Below are positions 20,673 to 33,190 of a stretch of 64,000 nt of DNA, piece by piece. The translations under genes were made by a program, and so were the position numbers. Source of the stretch: Gari tellinella. Taxonomy: Eukaryota; Mollusca; Bivalvia; Cardiida; Psammobiidae. The notes below the pieces were generated by a model that was given only the letters and a program-made list of their open reading frames with translations, was not told where the DNA came from and made no database searches. Within the stretch, counting starts at the first letter, position 1. Each line of letters starts with the position of its first letter. The stretch lies in contig OV277869.1 of NCBI GenBank assembly GCA_922989275.2, positions 40,284,189 to 40,348,188 of the forward strand, given 5' to 3'.

Positions 20673-20911
20673 GTGTCTACTATCAAGCTTAGCTCTAGGC
20701 TCATAAAGAGTTTGAGATGAGTCTGAAATAGTTCTGCTTTTGATTGGATCGGTTTGAACATTCTGCTCCAGTCGCATCAATCAAAAACTTGAAAACGATC
20801 TCAAAGTCTCGGGCACATACAATATTTACTAGTATACAGATTTTCTATGTCAACGCCGAAATGCGCCATAGTACATAGTACAGATATTTATGCAACAAAC
20901 ACACATTACAC
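20673..20911. other. 3' flank of the protease exon with a decayed palindrome
   Basis: At 20709-20812 GAGTTTGAGATGAGTCTG and TTTTGATTGGATCGG face CATCAATCAAAAACTTG and GATCTCAAAG. This is a worn form of the intact palindrome at 44477-44575. The same flank follows the exon in units 2-4, which carry 48 extra bases (from TGTTTGAATGTAACCAATGT). Confidence 0.6.
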
Positions 20912-21163
20912 TTAACCCCTTCACCGCCTTACCCCGAGTAGTTTAGTTTAAACATGTTATTTCAATATATACAAAGAAATGGGGTTGGGCCACAAGTTCT
21001 TAAAACATTAGATTCGGCCCTTCCCCCTACCCCGAGTATACTTGTTATTTGAAAACAGTTTGGATCCTATTCAGACGCCGCGTAACGCGGCGTCTAATCA
21101 GGATACAATATATTTTAAACTTATTTCAATATTTCATATGTCAAAATAACTAAATATTTATTA
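20912..21163. mobile_element. TTAA-type MITE (P4), truncated in unit 1
   Basis: Begins TTAACCCCTTCACCGCC and contains the core hairpin AAACAGTTTGGATCCTATTC...AATCAGGATACAATATATTT (21054-21110). It breaks off after AACTAAATATTTA, where units 2-4 continue to a TTAA-bordered right end. Confidence 0.65.
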
Positions 21164-21512
21164 TGACAAGACAAGACATAGTTTATTTGGTAACTTATAC
21201 ACATTGTACATGTATCTCGTTACATCAGCATATATAATCAAATTGTTTAACCAGGTCAAATCATATCACGTGACTATTTTCTTATGTATAAATCCAAACA
21301 AAAAAGATCATATGATTGAGATCAATCACAGAAAGAAAAAGGAGAAAAAGATTCCTCGGATGAAATATGAGGAGAATGAACACCTGTTTTCAAGTGAACC
21401 ACGTTATTGTAATTTTGTAAATAACGGACGTCTAGAACAAAGCGAAGCAAAGCAGAAAACTCTTAACGGAATTCTCGACCCAGCCCCCCTCTGCTCAGGT
21501 ATCCATCTGTTT

Positions 21513-22072
21513 TCGTTAGGCAGAATAGTGGACACCGATAGATTATCGATAAACTGTCCTACGCTAGCTTGCGTGCCCGTCAATGTTCGGCTCTTACCGC
21601 TCGGTATTTACGGAAACTCCCGACGACTCTTTGAACATATTAATTTTATTTTCGATTTGAAAAAGGACCAAATTAACATTAACTTACAATTCTTAAATTT
21701 ATATCAAAAGAAAGAACAAATAGTCAAGTATACGAGCCCGTTTGCACAGAATTGATATCGATTTGTATAAATGCACAAGGTCGTGTTATATTATCCGTGT
21801 CGAGGCTTATTTTCAGCATTTTACTCTTTGTTTAATGTGATTTAGAGGTGTCTTTTTAAACTTAAAAAAGGACCAAAAGCTTATTAAAATATTTTTTCAA
21901 AACAAATTCCATCATAAAGGAAAATGTTTAAGCTAACACAGGCCGTTTGCACAGGAACGATATCTGTCCAGAAAAAAAAGTTATTACAAGTTATGTAAAA
22001 ATGCCCTTCTTATTTTAATGCTCGAAATTGAGAGCAAGTGGGCCACCTGCGTGTCCACTATTCTGCGTAACG
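21513..22072. mobile_element. Element with GCAGAATAGTGGACAC inverted ends
   Basis: GGCAGAATAGTGGACACCG near 21517 is mirrored by GCGTGTCCACTATTCTGCG near 22050; both are flanked by GTTA/TAAC. The 560-bp interior has no convincing ORF. A 183-codon ORF (21204-21755) crosses its left end and has no known motif. It occurs only in the unit 1 tail. Confidence 0.55.
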
Positions 22073-23557
22073 TGAAACACCGAAAGCGCACAACCGGAGA
22101 AAAGGTTAAAGCGATGGCACATTTTGTATTATATATAATGTACATGTATATGTATATAACTTATAGTAACAAAGTATGAAAATATAAAATATGTTTCAAC
22201 TAAGAAACGTTACTATTTTACCGCAGAAAATGAGCATCCACAATGATGTCTTCAGTACCAAAAACAGGCCATGAGGGAGGGCTAAACAGTTTTAACCCTC
22301 TGGTTTACCTTAAAGTTTTCCATGTCAATAAACTTTGGCTGCTGAAAGTATGTGAAATGTGATATAACTCAAACGTTTTAGCAATTCCAAATTGACTGGA
22401 CTAAATACAATCAGTAAACCTTCCTTTTTGTGATCGTAATATAGAGGTTTAACTGCATATTAAAACCCTATCTCTTGTGGGTATTTATTATCCTTTTGGA
22501 GTCTTCTATTACAGGCATTTTGAACCAGACTACTGTTGCATTTTTCATATGAAAACAAAAACGAATGAAACTTTCAAACAGTGCAGACCCTGATCAGAGG
22601 GATCCTATAGGAACCCTCTGATCAGGGTCTTCACTGTTTGTATATGTAACCAGTAATCTCTACAGAGGGCTGTAGGTTGAATTATTTCGTCGTTCCCCAC
22701 TCTTTCTGTGATCATAACTACCAGAAAGTACATGTAGAACCTTTCAATACTTATTTGAACGACAAATGTAAGATGAACATACACTTTGATTCTTTTAACC
22801 CTTTCATGATCTAATTATTCGGAATATTTTTACCCCTTCAACGCTTTTTTGTCGTCTGCTGTAGTGTTGTTAACTGCATGACACGTTTCAAAGTTAGATT
22901 TAAGGTTGTATGACATAAAAAATATCGATAAGAGCGTCAAACAGTTTGGTACCTGATCAGACGCCGCGATTTTAGCGTAAATCCGTTTATTGGGAAAGGA
23001 AAAAAAGTATTTTCTGATGTATAAGTAATGCTTACAATGATTTGGAAAATAAGTTTCATATATATTACTGTTACTTGTTGTAAACTTGTGGCAAATCGTC
23101 CGTATGGTTGATTTGGCTAATTGATATATTTTGGCGAGATGGACTTCCTTAAGGAAGACAACTGTTGAGGTATGATAATCATCATCTTGAAGGAAGCCTT
23201 AACATGGATACAATTAACAGTCGAAAGTCGATACTACGAACTCGCTTAAATCGATCTTTTCAGTATTTCGTAAGTTTAATTTTGATAAGTCGATCTCGTT
23301 TAAGTCGGACAAACCCGTAATTCAAAGTTAAGACGTGGCTAAGCCACATTTAAATTTTGAAATATGGGTATGTTCGAAGTAACGCGAGTTCGTAGAATCG
23401 AGGTTTTACTGTAATTTCATTTTCCTACAACAGAACGGTACAATCAACTAATTGACACATTGCTTAAAGGGTTGAATCCCATCAAAGACGTTTACAAAGT
23501 CCTATGACCTTTTCAGCAACCCGCTTATATATAATTATTTTATTTATAAATATATAT

Positions 23558-26500
23558 CTGCCACTTGAATTAGTTAAGGTTGAGGACTCCTAACTAGATC
23601 GAGCCAATGTTGGTAAATAGCGGTTCTCTACTGAGAGAGATCTGTCATTCTCCTCAACTAGATGTGCATAACTTCCATTTGAACAAGTCAAGGTTGAGAA
23701 CCCCTAACTAGATCGAGCTAATGTTGGTAAATATCGGTTCTCTACTAAGAGCGATCAGCCACTTGTCAACTATATAACTTCCAATTGAACTAGTCAAGGT
23801 TGAGGACCCCTAACTAGATCGAGCTAATGTTGGTAAATATCGGTACTCTACTGTGAGCGATCGGCCACTTGTCAACTCTATAACTTACGTTTCAACTAGT
23901 CAAGGTTGAGAACCCCTAACTAGATCGAGCTAATGTTGGTAAATATCGGTTCTCTACTGGTAGCGATCTGTCACTTGTCAACTATATAACTTACACTTGA
24001 ACTAGTTAAGGTTGAGGACCCCTAACTAGATCGAGCCAATGTTGGTAAATATCGGTTCTCTACTGAGAGCGATCAGCCACTTGTCAACTATATAACTTCC
24101 AATTGAACTAGTCAAGGTTGAGGACCCCTAACTAGATCGAGCTAATGTTGGTAAATATCGGTACTCTACTGTGAGCGATCTGTCACTTGTCAACTATATA
24201 ACTTACACTTGAACTAGTCAAGGTTGAGAACCCCTAACTAGATCGAGCTAATGTTGGTAAATATCGGTACTCTACCGTGAGCAATCGGCAACTTGTCAAC
24301 TATATAACTTACACTTGGACCAGTTAAGGTTGAGGACTCAACTAGATCGAGCCAATGTTGGTAAATATCGGCATCTACTGAGAGCGATCAGCCACTTGTC
24401 AACTATATAACTTCCACTTGAACTAGTTAAGGTTGAGGACTCCTAGCTAGATCAAGCTAATGTTGGTAAATATCGGCATCTACGGAGAGCGATTAGCCAC
24501 TTGTCAACTATATAACTTACACTTGAACTAGTTAAGGTTGAGGATCCCTAACTAGATCGAGCCAATGTTGGTAAATATCGGTTCTCTACTGAGAGCGATC
24601 AGCCACTTGTCAACTATATAACTTCCACTTGAACTAGTTAAGGTTGAGGATCCCCAACTAGATCGAGTCAATGTTGGTAAATATCGGTACTCTACTGTGA
24701 GCGATCGGCCTCTTGTCAACTATAAAACTTACACTTGAACTAGTCAAGGTTGAGGACCCCTAACTAGATCGAGCCAATGTTGGTAAATATCGGCATCTAC
24801 TGAGAGCGATCAGCCACTTGTCAACTATATAACTTCCACTTGAACTAGTTAAGGTTGAGGACTCCTAACTAGATCGAGCCAATGTTGGTAAATATCGGTT
24901 CTCTACTGAGAGCGATCAGCCACTTGTCAACTATATAACTTCCACTTGAACTAGTCAATGTTGAGGACCCCTAACTAGATCGAGCTAATGTTGGTAAATA
25001 TCGGTTCTCTACTGAGAGCGATTAGCCACTTGTCAACTATATAACTTCCAATTGAACTAGTCAAGGTTGAGGACCCCTAACTAGATCGAGCTAATGTTGG
25101 TAAATATCGGTACTCTACTGAGAGCGAGCTGTCACTTGTCCACTATAAAACGTACACTTGAACTAGTCAAGGTTGAGGACCCCTAACTAGATCGAGCCAA
25201 TGTTGGTAAATATCGGCATCTACTGAGAGCGATCAGCCACTTGTCAACTATATAACTTACACTTGAACTAGTTAAGGTTGAGGACTTCTAACTAGATCGA
25301 GCCAATGTTGGTAAATATCGGTTCACTACTGAGAGCGATCAGCCACTTGTCAACTATATAACTTCCAATTGAACTAGTCAAGGTTGAGGACCCCTAACTA
25401 GATCGAGCTAATGTTGGTAAATATCGGTACTCTACTGTGAGCGATCGGCCTCTTGTCAACTATAAAACTTACACTTGAACTAGTCAAGGTTGAGGACCCC
25501 TAACTAGATCGAGCCAATGTTGGTAAATATCGGCATCTACTGAGAGCGGTCAGCCATTTGTCAACTATATAACTTCCACTTGAACTAGTTATGGTTGAGG
25601 ACTTCTAACTAGATCGAGCTAATGTTGGTAAATATCGGTACTCTACTGAGAGCGAGCTGTCACTTGTCCACTATAAAACGTACACTTGAACTAGTCAAGG
25701 TTGAGGACCCCTAACTAGATCGAGCCAATGTTGGTAAATATCGGCATCTACTGAGAGCGATCAGCCACTTGTCAACTATATAACTTCCACTTGAACTAGT
25801 TAAGGTTGAGGACCCCCTACTAGATCGAGCCAATGTTGGTAAATATCGGTTCACTACTGAGAGCGATCAGCCACTTGTCAACTATATAACTTCCAATTGA
25901 ACTAGTCAAGGTTGAGGACCCCTAACTACATCGAGCTAATGTTGGTAAATATCGGTACTCTACTGTGAGCGATCGGCCTCTTATCAACTATAAAACTTAC
26001 ACTTGAACTAGTCAATGTTGAGGACCCCTAACTAGATCGAGCCAATGTTGGTAAATATCGGCATCTACTGAGAGCGATCAGCCACTTGTCAACTATATAA
26101 CTTCCACTTGAACTAGTTATGGTTGAGGACTTCTAACTAGATCGAGCCAATGTTGGTAAATATCGGTTCTCTACTGAGAGCGATCAGCCACTTGTCAACT
26201 ATTTAACTTCCACTTGAACTAGTCAAGGTTGAGGACCCCTAACTAGATCGAGCTAATGTTGGTAAATATCGGTACTCTACTGAGAGCGAGCTGTCACTTG
26301 TCCACTATAAAACGTACACTTGAACTAGTCAAGGTTGAGGACCCCTAACTAGATCGAGCCAATGTTGGTAAATATCGGCATCTACTGAGAGCGATCAGCC
26401 ACTTGTCAACTATATAACTTCCACTTGAACTAGTTAAGGTTGAGGACCCCCTACTAGATCGAGCCAATGTTGGTAAATATCGGTTCACTACTGAGAGCGA

Positions 26501-27985
26501 TCAGCCACTTGTCAACTATATAACTTCCAATTGAACTAGTCAAGGTTGAGGACCCCTAACTACATCGAGCTAATGTTGGTAAATATCGGTACTCTACTGT
26601 GAGCGATCGGCCTCTTGTCAACTATAAAACTTACACTTGAACTAGTCAATGTTGAGGACCCCTAACTAGATCGAGCCAATGTTGGTAAATATCGGCATCT
26701 ACTGAGAGCGATCAGCCACTTGTCAACTATATAACTTACACTTGAACTAGTTAAGGTTGAGGACTTCTAACTAGATCGAGCCAATGTTGGTAAATATCGG
26801 TTCACTACTGAGAGCGATCAGCCACTTGTCCACTATAAAACTTACACTTGAACTAGTCAAGGTTGAGGACCCCTAACTAGATCGAGCCAATGTTGGTAAA
26901 TATCGGCATCTACTGAGAGCGATCAGCCATTTGTCAACTATATAACTTCCACTTGAACTAGTTATGGTTGAGGACTTCTAACTAGATCGAGCCAATGTTG
27001 GTAAATATCGGTTCTCTACTGAGAGCGATCAGCCACTTGTCAACTATTTAACTTCCACTTGAACTAGTCAAGGTTGAGGACCCCTAACTAGATCGAGCTA
27101 ATGTTGGTAAATATCGGTACTCTACTGTTAGCGATCTGTCACTTGTCAACTATATAACTTACGTTTGAACTAGTCAAGGTTGAGAACCCCTAACTAGATC
27201 GAGCTAATGTTGGTAAATATCGGTACTCTACTGAGAGCGATCAGCCACTTGTCAACTATATAACTTCCACTTGAACTAGTCAAGGTTGAGGACTCCTAAC
27301 TAGATCGAGCTAATGTTGGTAAATATCGGTTCACTACTGAGAGCGATCAGCCACTTGTCAACTATATAACTTCCAATTGAACTAGTTAAGGTTGAGGATC
27401 CCTAGCTAGATCGAGCTAATGTTGGTAAATATCGGTACTCTACTGTTAGCGATCTGTCACTTGTCAACTATATAACTTACACATGAACTAGTCAAGGTTG
27501 AGAACCCCTAACTAGATCGAGCCAATGTTGGTAAATATCGGCATCTACTGAGAGCGATCAGCCATTTGTCAACTATATAACTTCCACTTGAACTAGTCAA
27601 GGTTGAGGACCCCTAACTAGATCGAGCCAATGTTGGTAAATATCGGTTCTCTACTGAGAGCGATCGGCCTCTTGTCAACTATAAAACTTACACTTGAACT
27701 AGTCAAGGTTGAGGACCCCTAACTAGATCGAGCCAATGTTGGTAAATATCGGTTCTCTACTGAGAGCGATCAGCCACTTGTCAACTATATAACTTCCACT
27801 TGAACTAGTCAAGGTTGAGGACCCCTAACTAGATCGAGCTAATGTTGGTAAATATCGGTACTCTACTGTTAGCGATCTGTCACTTGTCAACTATATAACT
27901 TACACTTGAACTAGTCAAGGTTGAGGACCCCTAACTAGATCGAGCTAATGTTGGTAAATATCGGTACTCTACTGTGAGCGATCGG
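23558..27985. repeat. 106-bp satellite, array 2 (about 42 monomers)
   Basis: Same monomer as array 1 and twice its length. Marker variants recur at multiples of the monomer: the CTGTCACTTGTCCACTATAA variant at about 25128, 25650 and 26290, and CGGCCTCTTGTCAACTATAA at about 24703, 25446, 25974, 26606 and 27664. This implies blocks of five to seven monomers were duplicated together (higher-order structure). Confidence 0.95.
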
Positions 27986-28583
27986 CAACATTGATTTGCT
28001 GACAGAGGCCCCTTAACAACTTGGTTCGTTCATTTCGGTGATCACACCTTTTCTGAAGACGAGGGAACAGAGCAAACAGTTGGCGTGGAAAGATGGATAT
28101 TTCCTCCCAACTATGACACCACTGGTGAAGACATTGCCATAATTGTTCTCAGTGAAGAAGTCCAGAGCACTAATGAAATATCGCCTATCGACATACTTAG
28201 AAGCCCCGAATATTTCGAAAGGCTGATGGTTTCACAGAAGGTGTGTACTTTAGCAGGCTGGGGCATGACCAAGTTGAACACTGGATGGCAGCTATCTGAT
28301 GTCCTACAGCTTCTCCAAATTAAGCTAGTTGATGAATGTGTTTGCGAAGAAAGAGGAAACAGTATACGGACGGGAAGTTTTTGCTATGAAGCGGCTAGAA
28401 TGTTCAGCTTCTTGCAATGGGGACAGTGGTTCAGGCATCTTTACGAGACGGGGACGTGCTTATGTTCTTGTCGGAGTCCATGCTCATCGTAAAAGCAACT
28501 ACGACGGCTGTGCTACAGGTATGAAAGGTGCAATGGATGTTTCAAGGTACTACGAATGGATCGACAGTGAACTATTGGATTGA
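27983..28583 (+). pseudogene. S1 serine protease exon, copy 2, disrupted
   Basis: Same exon as at 20067, with two lesions. The codon after the catalytic His is TGA (27992-27994) in place of the Cys codon, because CATTGCTATG became CATTGATTTG. A 5-base loss at about 28396 (GCGGCTGTAGAAGAATG became GCGGCTAGAATG) shifts the frame before the GDSGSG motif. The C-terminal part stays readable in another frame to the normal stop at 28583. Other differences from copy 1 are few and silent. The product cannot be made from this copy. Confidence 0.9.
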
Positions 28584-28873
28584 GTTTCTACTATCAAGCT
28601 TAGCTCTAGGCTCATAAAGAGTTTGAGATGAGTCTGAAATAGTTCTGCTTTTGATTGGACCGGTTTGAACATTCTGCTCCAGTCGCATCAATCAAAAACT
28701 TGAAAACGATCTCAAAGTCTCGGGCACATACAATATTTACTAGTATACAGATTTTCTATGTGTGTTTGAATGTAACCAATGTGCTACATACATAACGCTA
28801 TCACATATATGTCAACGCCGAAATGCGCCATAGTACATAGTACAGATATTTATGCAACAAACACACATTACAC

Positions 28874-29183
28874 TTAACCCCTTCACAGCCTTACCCCGAG
28901 TAGTTTAAACATGTTATTTCAATATATACAAAGAAATGGGGTTGGGCCACAAGTTCTTAAAACATTAGATTCGGCCCTTATCCCTACCCCGAGTATACTT
29001 GTTATTTGAAAACAGTTTGGATCCTATTCAGACGCCGCGTAACGCGGCGTCTAATCAGGATACAATATATTTTAAACTTATTTCAATATTTCATATGTCA
29101 AAATAACTAAATATTTACTTTTAGAAATAAAAGCAGACGACACTTGTTTAGAATTTATGACGTCATGGCAGTGAAGGGATTAA
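28874..29183. mobile_element. TTAA-flanked MITE (P4), complete copy in unit 2
   Basis: TTAACCCCTTCACAGCC on the left and GGCAGTGAAGGGATTAA on the right, with TTAA at both borders. It contains the core hairpin and the GCAGACGACACTTGTTTAGA plus TGACGTCATGGCAGTG segments that characterise this family. Copies: 36802-37116 and 41277-41591. Confidence 0.7.
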
Positions 29184-29336
29184 CCACTCCACTATGGAAA
29201 CGCGTGATTTATTAACTTAATACTTCTTTACTTTAGAAACAAGATTCCAACCATATTTTAAGATTTAATTGAAGCGTTAAAGTACAATTTGTGTTCAAAT
29301 GACCAAAAACACTTAATAATCAATTTGCAAATAAAA

Positions 29337-29562
29337 ACAGGGCTGCCATAAATTGATCATAATAATCCTAATAATTCAATTTTTCAATTTTACGGACGCA
29401 ATTTTTACTGATCGTACCTTAACCCCATATTCTGTTTCTTGTTTTGAAGACACACATGACTGCTTAAAACAGGTAGAAAGTAAAGCGTTACTTTCAGCCT
29501 GTTTTAAGCTACGGTCTGCTAGTATAAAAAGTCCAAAAAATCCGGAGAAATGGCAGCCCTGA
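29337..29562. mobile_element. CAGGGCTGCCA-ended MITE
   Basis: The inverted ends are CAGGGCTGCCATAAATTGAT and CCGGAGAAATGGCAGCCCTG. Inside is a TTAAAACAGGTAGAAAGTAA / TTACTTTCAGCCTGTTTTAA hairpin. Equivalent copies lie at 37275-37523 and, cut short, at 41752-41990. Confidence 0.7.
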
Positions 29563-30301
29563 ATAAACCTTATAAAACGACAAAGTAACTTTTCTTACCT
29601 ATAAAAGATCAAGAGCGTGTCCTTTCCGTTGTCTTTATTCTGTACAATTCTGTTCAGATCATAAGATGTTGTTGTTGTGACGTTACCACGGAAAGACACG
29701 CATTTAAAGCAAATTTGCAGATCAAGCAATAACCAATGAAATTACGCGAAATATGACATTCATCGGCGTAAGTAACTCAACTATAGTTGTCAGTTTTTCG
29801 AAACCCTTTGGCTTTGAGCGGATAAAAGGTGTAAACAGCTTATTGTTTTGAGAGAGAAGAATGCCGACAAAATCAACGAGAAGTTTGATTATAGTCCACG
29901 TGGTGTGAAAACTTATTGAGACGAACTCGAGCTTAATCATTGTGGCATCTGTTATGAAACCTTTCTGTGATATACATATAGCTGTTTGCTTATCAAATCC
30001 TACTAACTCTGGCATTATTTTAAATTCCGAAAAGGATTTTCACTAACAAGCCTGAATGAATCCGAATCGCATAAGTAATATGTGTCTGAGGGAAATTTCT
30101 CATGTTTTGTAAATTTATGCAAACTGAGAATATTTAAATTGATAATGTCATACAACTGTAAAATATGTAGATAATATAACAGAACTGAACTCCAGCATTC
30201 TACCCTAACCCTTACAACAGCAACAACAACAACAAAATATTAAATCCAGTAAAGCAAACTAAACTAAACGTAAAGGATCTTAACAAGCTCTGCTATCGAT
30301 C
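29563..30301. other. Unit 2 distal flank, no supported gene
   Basis: It is repeated at 37524-38271 in unit 3. A 97-codon minus ORF (30015-29722; equivalent 37977-37684) is open in both copies, but all eight base differences between them change the amino acid, so protein-level constraint is not indicated. A CAACAACAACAACA run lies near 30220. Confidence 0.45.
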
Positions 30302-30557
30302 CAGGGCAGCCATTTCTCCGGATTTTTTCCTAAATCTTCGGATTTTTTCTGGTACATTGTAGCTTAAAACAGGCTGAAAGTAAAGCAGAATGCGCCTTAA
30401 GGCGCATTCTGCTGTACTTCCAGTCTGCTGTAAGTAATCACATGTCAACAAAACTAGAAACAGGATATTTAGTAACGATACGAATCGTAAAATCGCACTT
30501 GAAAAATGGAAATTTGGAAATCTTAGGATTTTTCATGTCAACTTATGGCAGCCCTGT
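30302..30557. mobile_element. CAGGGCAGCCA-ended MITE spanning the unit 2/3 junction
   Basis: Begins CAGGGCAGCCATTTCTCCGG and ends CAACTTATGGCAGCCCTG. It contains the GCAGAATGCGCCTTAAGGCG hairpin. The matching element at the unit 3/4 junction (38272-38467) has lost this hairpin. Unit 1 keeps only the right half (to 16407). Confidence 0.65.
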
Positions 30558-31612
30558 CGATCCAATCCTTTGCTAATGTTGTCAAATTATCACCATATGT
30601 ACAGCACGATCGTATGTGGGAAATTATGAAAATATAAAATATGTTTAAACTAAGAAACGTTACTATTTTACCGCAGAAAATGAGCATCCACAATGATGTC
30701 TTCAGTACCAAAAAAGGCCATGAGGGAGGGCTAAACAGTTTTAACCCTCTGGTTTACCTTAAAATTTTCCATGTCAATAAACTTTGGCTGCTGAAAGTAT
30801 GTGAAATGTGATATAACTCAAACGTTTTAGCAATTCCAAATTGACTGGACTAAATACAATCAGTAAACCTTCCTTTTTGTGATCGTAATATAGAGGTTTA
30901 ACTGCATATTAAAACCCTATCTCTTGTGGGTATTTATTATCCTTTTGGAGTCTTCTATTACAGGCATTTTGAACCAGACTACTGTTGCATTTTTCATATG
31001 AAAACAAAAACGAATGAAACTTTCAAACAGTGCAGACCCTGATCAGAGGGATCCTATAGGAACCCTCTGATCAGGGTCTTCACTGTTTGTATATGTAACC
31101 AGTAATCTCTACAGAGGGCTGTAGGTTGAATTATTTCGTCGTTCCCCACTCTTTCTGTGATCATAACTACCAGAAAGTACATGTAGAACCTTTCAATACT
31201 TATTTGAACGACAAATGTAAGATGAACATACACTTTGATTCTTTTAACCCTTTCATGATCTAATTATTCGGGATATTTTTACCCCTTCAACGCTTTTTTG
31301 TCGTCTGCTGTAGTGTTGTTAACTGCATGACACGTTTCAAAGTTAGATTTAAGGTTGTATGACATAAAAAATATCGATAAGAGCTTGGTACCTGATCAGA
31401 CGCCGCGATTTTAGCGTAAATCCGTTTATTGGGAAAGGAAAAAAAGTATTTTCTGATGTATAAGTAATGCTTACAATGATTTGGAAAATAAGTTTCATAT
31501 ATATTACTGTTACTTGTTGTAAACTTGTGGCAAATCGTCCGTATGGTTGATTTGGCTAATTGATATATTTTGGCGAGATGGACTTCCTTAAGGAAGACAA
31601 CTGTTGAGGTAT

Positions 31613-33190
31613 TATTACTGCACTGTTTTAAATAATAGAATATCACGATGGATCGAGTCAGAAAGTATATTAAACGATGAGCAGAATGGATTTAGAACTA
31701 AGAGAAGTACTATTGACCATCTATCTACTTTAACATCAATTGTTGAAACCAGAATAAAAAAGAAGCAGTCTACTTTTGCGGCCTTTATCGACTTTAAGAA
31801 AGCTTATGACTCGATTGATCGTGATATACTATGGAACAAACTTTATGCCATGGGTTTGAAAGGGAAAATGCTGAATGCAGTTAAACCTTTATATACTTCT
31901 GTTAAATCTTGTGTTAGGGTAAATAACCTGTGCACTGAGTGTTTCGATCTTGCTTTCGGGTTAAGACAGGGTTGTTGTGTTTCTCCGAACATTTTTAATT
32001 GTTTTATTGACGACCTTGCCACTTTGGCAAAGGGTTTGGGAATTGGTATTGATATTGGTAACGGAGAGAAACTTTGTATTTTAATGTACGCTGATGATGT
32101 AGTCTTACTCACTGAAAATGAAAATGATTTACAACGTCTCTTGGATGCGTTATCTGAGTGGAGTAAGGTCAATAAGTTGAATATAAACTGTCAGAAAAGT
32201 AATGTTGTACATTTTAGACCACCATCAGTTAACCGTACTGCTTCTGTATTCAGCTGCGGGAATGATAATGTTAATCTTTGTGATAGATATGTATATCTTG
32301 GTTGACACCTTAGTGAACACATGGACTATAATATAATGGCTAAATTTGTTTCACAAGCTGCTGGTAGAGCGTTGGGGCTGTTTATAGTCAAGTATAAGAA
32401 TGCTGGAGGTCTGCCATATAACGTTTTTACCAAACTCTTTGATTCTATGGTATGGCCAGTTATTAGTTACGGTGCTGCTATTTGGGGTACGAAAACGTTT
32501 TCGTGTATTGACGCGGTTCTTAACCGTGCAATGAGGTTTTATCTTGGTACGGGTAGATATACACCAAATGCAGCAGTCATTGGAGATATGGGATGGGATC
32601 CTGTTGTAGTTAGACAACTTAACTCTGTGTGTGCCTTCTGGGCAAGATGCGTTAATATGGGAGAAAATAGAGTGAATAAGCGTGTTTTCAAATATTGTGC
32701 TGGAAAAGCTACCCAAACATGTAAACACTGGTTTTATAGAGTATCTGGAATTCTAATGAGTTATGATTTAAATAAGTATACACTTATAGAAAATAATATT
32801 TGTAAAAAGTCATTAGTGAATGATACTAAAAGAGCGGCCCTAGAACGTTTTAAATGCCAATGGAGTGACACCGTTAACAAAGAGCAATCTAGGTCTGGTA
32901 ATGGTGGTAACAAATTAAGAACCTATAAACTTTTTAAACAAAATTTTGGAACCGAAAATTATGTTAAAATGATATTACCAGCGAAACACAGGTCATCTTT
33001 AAGCAAATTCCGCTCAGGTGTTGCTCCATTGCGCATAGAAACGGGTCGATTCGAAAGGTTGGCTGAAGAGTTTGTCCATTTTGTAAGAACTGTGTTGAAA
33101 ATGAATTCCATGTTATAATGAAGTGTGATACTTACAATGATATTAGAAATGATATTTTTACCAAGGCTTCTGAAGTTGACACTCTTTTTA
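31613..33190 (+). pseudogene. Partial LINE ORF2: reverse transcriptase and C-terminal region
   Basis: The reading frame opens in the fingers of the reverse transcriptase and shows NGFRTKRSTIDH, FIDFKKAYDSID (motif A), GLRQGCCVSP (motif B) and MYADDVVLL (motif C, the catalytic Asp pair). RYVYLG is followed by an in-frame TGA at 32303. The frame then continues from 32306 through GAAIWG and RIETGRF, and changes frame near 33065. There a CPFC...H...C zinc-binding-like motif can be read at 33073-33135. No endonuclease or ORF1 is present because of the 5' truncation. Lesions are fewer than in the first LINE, which suggests a younger insertion. Confidence 0.85.

Larger units (their letters stand above)
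16253..22176. repeat. Segmental unit 1 (flank, satellite, protease exon, private tail)
   Basis: Its order is: truncated CAGGGCTGCCA element (right end at 16407), unique flank with hairpin 16885-16942, decayed MITEs, satellite array 17861-20069, protease exon and 3' flank to about 21163. A tail found in no other unit (21164-22176) follows. The common part matches units 2-4 almost base for base. Confidence 0.9.
22177..30400. repeat. Segmental unit 2
   Basis: Starts inside the unit (TGAAAATATAAAATATGTTT corresponds to about 16483 in unit 1) and runs through hairpin 22577, array 2, the defective protease copy, the P4 MITE (28874-29183), the CAGGGCTGCCA element (29337-29562) and a longer 3' flank to 30400. 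Confidence 0.9.

Noticed and set aside
21204..21755. 183-codon ORF in the tail of unit 1
   Set aside because: It crosses the boundary of an inverted-repeat element, has low-complexity Lys/Asn/Ile composition and resembles no family I know.
29722..30015. 97-codon minus-strand ORF conserved in units 2 and 3 (also 37977-37684)
   Set aside because: All eight base differences between the copies change the amino acid. It has no motif and no splice signals. Conservation is explained by the segmental duplication.
31287..31646. 119-codon minus-strand ORF
   Set aside because: It spans the junction of the unit flank and the LINE insertion, so it arose by chance at the insertion.
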